A stretch of 8,464 bases of DNA from Pseudomonadota bacterium (GTDB taxonomy: Bacteria > Pseudomonadota > Alphaproteobacteria > Acetobacterales > Acetobacteraceae): contig JAJZVE010000175.1 of NCBI GenBank assembly GCA_021845835.1, positions 1 through 8,464 on the forward strand, read 5' to 3'. Position numbers and translations under genes: made by a program. The notes under the pieces were generated by a model. It did not search any database, had not been told where the DNA came from, and saw nothing but the letters and a program-made list of their open reading frames with translations. This document shows positions 1 to 5,387 of this stretch, piece after piece. Every line of letters starts with the position of its first letter. Within the stretch, counting starts at the first letter, position 1.

Positions 1-1437
1 CAGCGCGTTGCACACCAGCCCGATCAGCAGCACGCCCGCCATGATGTAGAGCGTGCGGTCATAGACGAGATTGTGCGCCACCCCGTGGTCGAGCTGCCAC
101 TGCCGCACGCCGGCGATCAGCGCCGGGCCGACCACGCCCGCGACCGACCAGGCGGTGATCAGCCGGCCGTGGATCGCGCCGACCATCTGCGTGCCGAACA
201 GGTCGGCCAGATAGGCCGGAATGGTCGAGAAGCCGCCGCCATACATGGTCAGGATGATGCAGACCGAGGCGACGAACACGCCCGCGAGGCCGAGATGCCC
301 CCAGGTCGGCAGCAGGCAGTACAGCACGATGCCGAGCACGAAGAACGTGTAATACGTGGTCTTGCGCCCGAGCGCGTCCGACAGCGATGCCCAGAACAGC
401 CGCCCGACGCTGTTGAACAGGCTGATCAGCCCGACCAGCCCCGCCGCCGCCGCGACGATGGCGGCCCGCTGCGCCGGGGTAATCGTGGCGGCCGAACCGA
501 TGCCGAGCAGACGTGTGCCGAACACGTCCTGCAGCATCGGGCTGGCCATCGCGATGACGCCGATGCCCGCCGTCACGTTGGTGCACAGCACGCCCCAGAC
601 CAGCCAGAACTGCGGCGTCCGCCACGCCCGGTTCAGATGCACGTGGCCGTGCGTGATCATGGCACTGCGGGCGGTGGCGGGGGCAACCCAGCCGGTGGGC
701 CGCCAGCCGCTCGGCGCCACGCGGAAGCCGAAGGCGCCGGCGCACATGACCACGAAATAGATGACGCCCATCGTCATCAGCGTGCTCGCCACCCCCGGCA
801 CGCCATTGGCGGCGTAACGGCCCATCAGCCACACCGCCAGCGGCGCCCCCACCATCGCGCCGCCGCCGAAGCCCATGATGGCAAATCCGGTGGCCATGCC
901 GCGCCGGTCCGGGAACCACTTGATCAGCGTCGAGACCGACGTGCTGTAGCCGAGGCCCTGGCCGATGCCGCCGATGAAGCCGCAGCCGAGATAGACCAGC
1001 CACAGTTGATGCAGCGACACGCCGATGCCGCCCAGCACCAGCCCGCCGCCCCAGCACAGCGCCGCGATCACGCCGGCCTTGCGCGGGCCGGCATGTTCCA
1101 GCCAGCCGCCCCAGATGGCGGCGGAGATGCCGAGCAGCGCGATGAACGTCTCGAAGATGTGGGTGACGACCGGGACCGACCAGTTGCACGACGTGGAGAA
1201 CAGCTCACTGAGGAAACCCTGGGCGGCGCACATGGCGGGATCGGCCGGCGCCGGCAGCAGCCGCGTCATCGGCAGCCAGAACACCGAAAAGCCGTACGCC
1301 ATGCCGATGCACAGATGGATCGCCAGCGCCGCCGGCGGCACCAGCCAACGATTGAAGTTCGGGCCGGCAACGATGCGCTCGCGGGCCAACAGGCCGATCG
1401 AAACCGGCGCGCTGGCGCTGGGACTGGCGACGCTCAT
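1..1437 (-). CDS. OFA-family MFS transporter (oxalate/formate antiporter-like), C-terminus cut by window edge
   Basis: Inner-membrane secondary carrier of the major facilitator superfamily, most like the oxalate/formate antiporter family; the actual substrate cannot be read from sequence. The frame is open for 479 codons from ATG 1437 to base 1 with no stop, so the C-terminus is missing. About twelve hydrophobic segments are visible (first about 33-57, last about 462-479), so probably only a short tail is lost. Family signatures: WFPDRRGMATG at 173-183 after the glycine-rich GCGFIGGIGQGLGY (151-164); FNSVGRLFWASLSDALGRK (341-359), which contains the MFS loop motif; and AYLADLFGT with AIHGRLITAWS and a GP pair across 408-438. 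The loop between helices 1 and 2 is long (about 58-88) and holds Cys70 and Cys84. The start is supported by GGGAGGA six bases upstream. A GTG at 1441 opens a different frame that stops early. It is divergent from pqqA, and whether it belongs to the PQQ module is unknown. Confidence 0.9.
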   Translation of the reverse strand, partial: MSVASPSASAPVSIGLLARERIVAGPNFNRWLVPPAALAIHLCIGMAYGFSVFWLPMTRLLPAPADPAMCAAQGFLSELFSTSCNWSVPVVTHIFETFIALLGISAAIWGGWLEHAGPRKAGVIAALCWGGGLVLGGIGVSLHQLWLVYLGCGFIGGIGQGLGYSTSVSTLIKWFPDRRGMATGFAIMGFGGGAMVGAPLAVWLMGRYAANGVPGVASTLMTMGVIYFVVMCAGAFGFRVAPSGWRPTGWVAPATARSAMITHGHVHLNRAWRTPQFWLVWGVLCTNVTAGIGVIAMASPMLQDVFGTRLLGIGSAATITPAQRAAIVAAAAGLVGLISLFNSVGRLFWASLSDALGRKTTYYTFFVLGIVLYCLLPTWGHLGLAGVFVASVCIILTMYGGGFSTIPAYLADLFGTQMVGAIHGRLITAWSVAGVVGPALIAGVRQWQLDHGVAHNLVYDRTLYIMAGVLLIGLVCNAL

Positions 1438-1443
1438 TCACTG

Positions 1444-1450
1444 TCCTCCC
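1444..1450 (-). promoter_or_regulatory. Ribosome binding site of the OFA transporter
   Basis: On the minus strand GGGAGGA lies six bases before the ATG at 1437. It decides the start in favour of the 479-codon transporter frame over the overlapping GTG at 1441, which would be only two bases from this site. Confidence 0.7.
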
Positions 1451-1486
1451 TGTCGGCCTTGGGCGGGCCGTTTCGGCGATATGCCG

Positions 1487-1515
1487 ATGTAAAGCCGCAT
1501 GAACGATGCCGACAA
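1487..1515 (-). promoter_or_regulatory. Possible sigma-70 promoter for the OFA transporter
   Basis: Minus-strand TTGTCG (1515-1510) and TTACAT (1492-1487) are separated by 17 bases. Each box matches the consensus only partly, so this is a weak candidate. It would give a leader of about 45 bases before the ATG at 1437. The rest of the 257-base intergenic region (1438-1694) shows no gene; it also holds the octamer palindrome GTGCGCAC (1583-1590), which could be chance at this GC content. Confidence 0.3.
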
Positions 1516-1624
1516 GGTGCCAAACGGAACGTGACGGCGCGGCGCCGGCGATCGTGGCGGGTCATGTCACGAATTTAACACGGTGCGCACGCCACGTTGC
1601 CGGCGGCCGGCGCGGCGTTTCGGC

Positions 1625-1654
1625 TTGACGCCGGCGGAAGCGGCCGCGTACGCT
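1625..1654 (+). promoter_or_regulatory. Probable promoter of the pqqABCD operon
   Basis: TTGACG (1625-1630, preceded by C to give the alphaproteobacterial CTTGAC form) and TACGCT (1649-1654) are 18 bases apart. Transcription would begin near 1661, giving a leader of about 34 bases to the pqqA start. It is the best promoter match seen in the 1438-1694 intergenic region and is correctly placed for pqqA. The assignment is by eye only. Confidence 0.55.
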
Positions 1655-1680
1655 GACCGCGCCCGATCATGGGCCAACTG

Positions 1681-1686
1681 GGAGGA
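1681..1686 (+). promoter_or_regulatory. Ribosome binding site of pqqA
   Basis: GGAGGA is followed by eight bases and then ATG at 1695. This strong site confirms that the 26-codon pqqA reading frame is translated. Confidence 0.75.
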
Positions 1687-1694
1687 ACGCGAAC

Positions 1695-1775
1695 ATGACC
1701 TGGAAGACCCCGAAAGTGGTCGAGATTGCCCTTGGCGGCGAAATCAACTGCTACGCCTGCGCCCGCGTGAAGTGA
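1695..1775 (+). CDS. pqqA: PqqA, precursor peptide of pyrroloquinoline quinone
   Basis: A 26-residue peptide, MTWKTPKVVEIALGGEINCY followed by ACARVK. PqqA is the ribosomally made substrate of PQQ synthesis: in the known pathway PqqE, with the chaperone PqqD, cross-links a conserved Glu and Tyr, and the remaining enzymes excise and oxidise the product. Both residues are here with the required spacing: Glu16 and Tyr20 (E-x3-Y). Size (usual range about 22-29) and the MTW..PKVVEI start match the family. Cys19 and Cys22 flank the Tyr, which is somewhat unusual. It has its own promoter (1625-1654) and a strong ribosome binding site, and is the first gene of the operon, 55 bases ahead of pqqB. It is easily missed because of its length. 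Confidence 0.95.
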   Translation: MTWKTPKVVEIALGGEINCYACARVK

Positions 1776-1783
1776 CGGCCCGG

Positions 1784-1809
1784 CGCGCGGTTCCGCGAGG
1801 CGCCGCGCG
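1784..1809 (+). promoter_or_regulatory. GC-rich hairpin between pqqA and pqqB (possible attenuator)
   Basis: CGCGCGG (1784-1790) pairs perfectly with CCGCGCG (1803-1809) around a 12-base loop. A smaller alternative hairpin (CGCG 1786-1789 with CGCG 1794-1797) competes with it. A TTTT run lies at 1821-1824, eleven bases after the stem, which is too far for a classical intrinsic terminator. The position just after pqqA would suit partial attenuation or mRNA-end stabilisation, giving more PqqA than PqqB. GC-rich DNA forms such stems easily by chance. Confidence 0.35.
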
Positions 1810-1830
1810 GACGATCCGGCTTTTCTGAAC

Positions 1831-2754
1831 ATGCTGGCGGTGATCCTCGGCGCGGCGGCGGGCGGTGGCTTTCCGCAATGGAACTCGGCCGGACCGGGAT
1901 GCCGCCGCGCACGGGCCGGCGATCCGGCGGCCCGTCCGCGCACCCAGGCTTCCATGGCGGTGAGCGCGGACGGGCGGGCGTGGTTCCTGCTGAACGCCGC
2001 GCCGGATCTGCGCCAGCAGATCGAGGCGACTCCCGAACTGCATCCGCCGGCCGACCGGCTGCGCGGCTCGCCGATCGCCGGCGTCGTGGTGACCGGCGGC
2101 GATGTGGACGCGATCGCCGGGCTGCTGGTGCTGCGCGAGGCGCAGCGCTTCGGCATCTTCGCCGCCACCCCGGTGCTGGAAGTGCTGGACGCCAACCCGA
2201 TCTTCGAGGTGCTGGCGCGCAACCTGGTGCGCCGCACGGCGCTGCCGCTGGATGTGCCGACGAAGCTGCCCGACGCGGCCGGCGCCGCTTCCGGCCTCAG
2301 CGTCACGCTGTTCGCCGTGCCGGGGAAGGTGCCGCTGTATCTGGAGCGGCCGGGCGAGGCGCCGCCGGTGGTCGAGGACGGCACCACGGTGGGCGCCGCG
2401 GTGAGCGACGGGCGGCGCACGCTGTTCTTCATCCCCGGCTGTGCCGCGATGACCCCGGCGCTGGCGGACCGGCTGCGCGGCGCCGACCTCGTCTGCTTCG
2501 ACGGCACGCTGTGGCGCGACGACGAAATGATCCGCCTCGGCGTCGGCAGCAAGACCGGCCGGCGGATGGGGCACATGAGCCTCATCGGCCCGGACGGCAC
2601 GCTCGCCGCCTTCGCGCCGCTCGGCGTGCGGCGTAAGATCCTGGTCCACATCAACAACAGCAACCCGGTGCTGCTCGACGACAGTCCCGAGCGCGCCGAA
2701 GTGTCGGCGCAGGGCTGGGAAGTGGGCGAGGACGGCATGAGGCTGGCGCTATGA
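1831..2754 (+). CDS. pqqB: PqqB, metallo-beta-lactamase-fold protein of PQQ biosynthesis
   Basis: A 307-residue cytoplasmic protein of normal PqqB length. In the known pathway PqqB has been reported as an iron-dependent hydroxylase acting on the excised Glu-Tyr intermediate. The hallmark LGAAAGGGFPQWN is at residues 6-18. The C-terminal half has FIPGCAAMTP, DGTLWRDDEM, KTGRRMGHM and the HINNSNP segment, all typical of the family. Two departures are seen: the region where many PqqB proteins have a Cys-x-Cys-x2-Cys zinc site reads WNSAGPGC, leaving one Cys; and the metallo-lactamase-type Asp-His pair reads DVDAIAGLL (His to Ala, about residue 94). Both may be lineage traits. The ATG at 1831 puts the N-terminus where the family starts, but no clear Shine-Dalgarno precedes it. 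The stop overlaps the pqqC start in ATGA, so the two are translationally coupled. Confidence 0.95.
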   Translation: MLAVILGAAAGGGFPQWNSAGPGCRRARAGDPAARPRTQASMAVSADGRAWFLLNAAPDLRQQIEATPELHPPADRLRGSPIAGVVVTGGDVDAIAGLLVLREAQRFGIFAATPVLEVLDANPIFEVLARNLVRRTALPLDVPTKLPDAAGAASGLSVTLFAVPGKVPLYLERPGEAPPVVEDGTTVGAAVSDGRRTLFFIPGCAAMTPALADRLRGADLVCFDGTLWRDDEMIRLGVGSKTGRRMGHMSLIGPDGTLAAFAPLGVRRKILVHINNSNPVLLDDSPERAEVSAQGWEVGEDGMRLAL

Positions 2755-3503
2755 CCGCGGCGCACGCCGAGGCGCCGCCGCTCTCGCCCGCGGAGCTGGA
2801 GGCGGCGCTGCGGCAGATCGGCGCCGAGCGCTACCACAACCTGCACCCGTTCCACCGCATGCTGCACGCCGGACAATGCGCGCGTGCCCAGGTGCAGGCC
2901 TGGGCGCTCAACCGTTACTACTATCAGGCCAGCATCCCGGCCAAGGACGCGACGCTGATCGCGCGCCTGCCGACCGCCGGGCTGCGGCGCGAATGGCGGC
3001 GGCGGCTGATCGATCACGATGGTGACGCGCCCGGCACCGGCGGCGTTGCCCGCTGGATGAAGCTGGCGGTGGGGACCGGACTCGATCCGGCCTATGTCGA
3101 ATCGACCGCCGGCATCCTGCCGGCGACGCGCTTCGCGGTGGATGCCTATGTCGCCTTCGTGCGCGACCGCACAGTACTGGAGGCGATCGCCAGTTCATTA
3201 ACAGAAATGTTCTCGCCGGCCATCATTGCCGAGCGCGTCGCCGGCATGCTTGCCAGCTACGCCTGGATCACGCGCGACACGCTGGCCTATTTCACGCCGC
3301 GGCTGACGCAGGCGCCGCGCGACGTGGACTTTGCCCTCGGCTACGTCAGGCAGCACGCGCGCACGCGGGCGCAGCAGGAAGCGGTGCAGGCGGCGCTGCG
3401 CTTCAAGTGCGACGTGCTGTGGGCGCAACTGGACGCGCTGGAGCACGCCTATGTCACGCCCGGCCGGATCCCGCCCGGCGCTTTCGTCCCGGCCGCGTCG
3501 TGA
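2751..3503 (+). CDS. pqqC: PqqC, pyrroloquinoline-quinone synthase
   Basis: A 250-residue helical, cofactor-free oxidase that performs the last step of PQQ synthesis, the ring closure and eight-electron oxidation of AHQQ by O2. Motifs along the chain: RYHNLHPFH (27-35), NRYYYQ (54-59), IPAKDA (62-67), DHDG (88-91), SSLTEMFSP (148-156), YAWI (170-173) and LAYFTPRLTQAPRD (178-191). Relative to the Klebsiella enzyme the offset is +5, so Tyr28, His29, Gln59, Lys65, His89, Arg162, Tyr180 and Arg184 match the known active-site positions 23, 24, 54, 60, 84, 157, 175 and 179. The equivalent of His154 is Ile159 (SPAIIAERV), perhaps a clade trait. The start overlaps the pqqB stop (ATGA) and the end overlaps the pqqD start (GTGA). 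No fused PqqD domain is present. Confidence 0.96.
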   Translation: MTAAHAEAPPLSPAELEAALRQIGAERYHNLHPFHRMLHAGQCARAQVQAWALNRYYYQASIPAKDATLIARLPTAGLRREWRRRLIDHDGDAPGTGGVARWMKLAVGTGLDPAYVESTAGILPATRFAVDAYVAFVRDRTVLEAIASSLTEMFSPAIIAERVAGMLASYAWITRDTLAYFTPRLTQAPRDVDFALGYVRQHARTRAQQEAVQAALRFKCDVLWAQLDALEHAYVTPGRIPPGAFVPAAS

Positions 3504-3781
3504 GCGGCGCGGCGGACGAGGCTGCGGTGCCGCGACTGCGGCGGGGCGTGAAGTTCCGCCACGATCCGGTGCGCGACGCCTGGGTGCTGCTGGCGCCGGA
3601 GCGGCTGTTCCAGCCCGACGCGACGGCGGTGGAGGTGCTGAAGCTGGTCGATGGCGCGCGCACGCTCGGCGCCATCATCGACGACCTGGCCGCGCGTTTC
3701 GCCGCGCCGCGCGACCTCATCGCCGCCGACGTGGCGGCGCTGCTGCGCGACCTGGGCGAAAAAGGCGCCATCGAATTCTGA
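3500..3781 (+). CDS. pqqD: PqqD, PqqA-binding peptide chaperone
   Basis: A 93-residue small winged-helix-like protein, the normal PqqD size. In known systems PqqD binds the PqqA peptide and presents it to the radical-SAM enzyme PqqE. The pattern is conserved: PRLRRGVKFRHDP near the N-terminus, VLLAPERLF, a central hydrophobic helix, LVDGARTLGAIIDDL, and DVAALLRDLGEKG at the end. I chose GTG 3500, which overlaps the pqqC stop in GTGA. An in-frame ATG at 3407 lies deep inside pqqC and would add 31 unrelated residues. PqqE, its usual partner and neighbour, does not follow; the next gene, 14 bases on, is an exported ankyrin protein. Confidence 0.93.
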   Translation: MSGAADEAAVPRLRRGVKFRHDPVRDAWVLLAPERLFQPDATAVEVLKLVDGARTLGAIIDDLAARFAAPRDLIAADVAALLRDLGEKGAIEF

Positions 3782-3785
3782 TCCC

Positions 3786-3790
3786 GGAGA
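3786..3790 (+). promoter_or_regulatory. Ribosome binding site fixing the ankyrin gene start
   Basis: GGAGA stands five bases before GTG 3796. It decides for the GTG that begins a signal peptide; the frame itself is open much further upstream, across pqqD and the end of pqqC. Confidence 0.55.
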
Positions 3791-3795
3791 ACGCC

Positions 3796-4704
3796 GTGCG
3801 CTGCGTCCGCCCCGTCCTGCTTGCCGCCGTCCTGGTGCTTGCTGCGTCCCCGCTGCGGGCGCAGGACGACTGCGCCGCGCTGGCGCAGCGCTGGGCGAAG
3901 GGACCGGCGGCGCTGACCGCGATCGAGATCAACGCGCTGCTGCTGAAGGCGAGCGACACCGGCTGCACCGACCTGGCGGCGGCGATGCTGGACGGCGGCG
4001 TGCCGGCGGCGGCGGCGGACCGTTTCGGCAACACCGCCCTGATCCATGCCGCACGCGCCGGCCAGGCCGCGATGGTGCGGCTGCTGCTGGCGCGTGGCGC
4101 CGACGTGGCGCACCGCAACGCCGCCGGCGCCACCGCGCTGTTCAGCGCCGCCGAGCGCAACCAGACCGCGACCGCGTTGCTGCTGCTGGACCACGGCGCA
4201 CCGGTGGACACGCCCGGCCGCTCCGACGCGACCCCGCTCGCCGCCGCCGCGTTCAACGGCAATGATGCGCTGGCCGCGGCGCTGCTGGCGCACCACGCCG
4301 ACCCGGCCGCCGCCGACCGCACCGGCAAGCCGCCGATCGTCTATGCCGCGGCGCGCGCGGCGACGCCGCTGGTGCTGCGGCTGCTGGCCGCCGGCATCGA
4401 CGTGAATGCGCGCTACGCCAACGACCTGACGGTGCTGATGTGGGCCGCCGGCTATGCGGACGGCGCGGCGGACGCGGACGGCGTGGCGCTGGTGCAGGCG
4501 CTGCTGGCGCGCGGCGCGCATGTGGACGACGCCGACAACCGCGGCCGCACGGCGCTGATGATCGCCGCCGAGCGCGGCCATCCCGACGTCGCGAAGCTGC
4601 TGCTGGCGCACGGTGCCGACCCGGCACGGCGCGACAGGCAGGGCAGGACGGCGGCCGACCTCGCCGCGAGCGAGGCGGTGAAGGCGGCACTGACGCGAGG
4701 GTGA
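3796..4704 (+). CDS. Exported ankyrin-repeat protein
   Basis: A 302-residue protein of unknown specific role, last gene of the pqqABCD operon. Residues 1-22 form a Sec-type signal peptide: Arg residues, then a hydrophobic core (VLLAAVLVLAA), with likely cleavage after PLRA before QDDC, so it should act in the periplasm. After a short helical lead-in (23-75, with Cys26 and Cys57), ankyrin repeats fill the rest, with repeat starts at about 77, 110, 145, 177, 210 and 249 and a degenerate last unit at 282. The TALIHAA, TALFSAA, TPLAAAA, TVLMWAA and TALMIAA cores and the LLLARGAD or LLLAHGAD turns are clear. Ankyrin repeats bind other proteins, so a chaperone or docking role for a periplasmic PQQ enzyme is possible but inferred only from position. 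The start is GTG 3796, supported by GGAGA and the signal peptide. It lies 14 bases after pqqD and ends 13 bases from the convergent cytochrome gene. Confidence 0.88.
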   Translation: MRCVRPVLLAAVLVLAASPLRAQDDCAALAQRWAKGPAALTAIEINALLLKASDTGCTDLAAAMLDGGVPAAAADRFGNTALIHAARAGQAAMVRLLLARGADVAHRNAAGATALFSAAERNQTATALLLLDHGAPVDTPGRSDATPLAAAAFNGNDALAAALLAHHADPAAADRTGKPPIVYAAARAATPLVLRLLAAGIDVNARYANDLTVLMWAAGYADGAADADGVALVQALLARGAHVDDADNRGRTALMIAAERGHPDVAKLLLAHGADPARRDRQGRTAADLAASEAVKAALTRG

Positions 4705-4717
4705 CGGCGGCGTCCCG

Positions 4718-5299
4718 CTACCGTCCCGCCAGATAGCGCGCCAGTGCGTCGATGTCGGCGTCGGAATAGGTCTTCAGCAGCGCCGCCATCCAGGGATTGT
4801 TGGTGCGCTGGCCGTCGCGGAACGCCGCCATGGTGGCGCGCAGATAGCCGATCTCCTGCCCGCCGACGCGCGGCGTGGTGCTGTTGCCCTGCCAGTTGGC
4901 GAGGTGGCAGCCCTTGCAGCCGGCCGAGTTGTCAACCGTCTCGGCACGCTGCGCCACGTCCGCGGGCGCGCTCGGCTGCTCCAGCGCCGGCCACGGCTGG
5001 GCCGCGAAATACGCGGCGAGGTCGCGCATGTCCTGCTTCTCCAGCCCGGCGGCGACCGGCGACATCATGTCGTTCCTGCGGTTGCCGAGCCTGAAGTCGC
5101 GCAGTTGCAGGTAGATGTAGCCCTCGTTCTGCCCCCAGAGGACGGGAATGTTCGGCGCCACCGGCCGGCCGTTCTCGCCGTGGCAGGCGCCGCAGAGTGC
5201 CGCCTTCTCCGGCGCCGGATCGGCGCGCGGCGCTGTCGGCGCCGCGAGCATTGCGCAGAGCAGGACAACGAGACTCGGTATCGCGCGGATCGGCGTCAT
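4718..5299 (-). CDS. Dihaem cytochrome c, c4-like, probable electron acceptor of the PQQ dehydrogenase
   Basis: A 193-residue exported protein with two c-type haem sites: CGACH at 36-40 and CKGCH at 128-132. Residues 1-26 form a signal peptide (IPSLVVLLCAMLAA core, likely cleavage after PRA), placing it in the periplasm. Each half is one cytochrome c domain. The probable sixth ligands are Met78 or Met79 in NDMMSPVA, and Met171 in NPWMAALL. Each half ends with the usual AAYF or ARYL helix. Size, domain duplication and spacing fit cytochrome c4. The ATG at 5299 has GGGAGA four bases upstream on the minus strand. Longer in-frame starts would precede the signal peptide and are rejected. It is downstream of the PQQ alcohol dehydrogenase on the same strand (88-base gap holding a strong hairpin), which has no haem domain of its own and needs such an acceptor. 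The pairing is inferred from context. Confidence 0.9.
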   Translation of the reverse strand: MTPIRAIPSLVVLLCAMLAAPTAPRADPAPEKAALCGACHGENGRPVAPNIPVLWGQNEGYIYLQLRDFRLGNRRNDMMSPVAAGLEKQDMRDLAAYFAAQPWPALEQPSAPADVAQRAETVDNSAGCKGCHLANWQGNSTTPRVGGQEIGYLRATMAAFRDGQRTNNPWMAALLKTYSDADIDALARYLAGR

Positions 5300-5332
5300 G
5301 CTGTCTCCCGGTAGCCGCGCGGCGCAACGCAA

Positions 5333-5358
5333 GGGCGGGGCCATGCACGGCCCCGCCC
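5333..5358 (-). terminator. Strong 10-bp hairpin between the PQQ dehydrogenase and cytochrome c genes
   Basis: GGGCGGGGCC (5333-5342) is perfectly complementary to GGCCCCGCCC (5349-5358), with a six-base loop. On the minus strand it begins 29 bases after the dehydrogenase stop codon and is followed by TTGCGTT, a poor U-tract. It may be a partial terminator or a 3' end stabiliser that lets the dehydrogenase be made in excess of the cytochrome. The hairpin is seen directly; the function is inferred. Confidence 0.6.
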
Positions 5359-5387
5359 CGGTTTGCCGCCGCGCCGGCGGCAATGGA

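Noticed and set aside
73..1578. 501-codon plus-strand frame and a 376-codon minus-strand frame (59-1189) over the transporter
   Set aside because: Both translate to Arg/His/Ala-rich low-complexity sequence. The true gene is the minus-strand frame from ATG 1437, which shows twelve hydrophobic segments and the OFA motifs and stays open to the window edge.
1575..3017. 480-codon minus-strand frame opposite pqqB
   Set aside because: Ser/Arg/Pro-rich antisense shadow; the plus strand encodes well-conserved PqqB.
3331..3795. Longer version of the ankyrin protein starting inside pqqC
   Set aside because: The extra part is Arg-rich and overlaps pqqC and pqqD in another frame; the GTG at 3796 has a ribosome binding site and begins a signal peptide.
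3454..4611. 385-codon minus-strand frame opposite pqqD and the ankyrin gene
   Set aside because: Gln/Arg/His/Gly-rich shadow produced by the repeated, codon-biased ankyrin gene; no signal peptide or domain.
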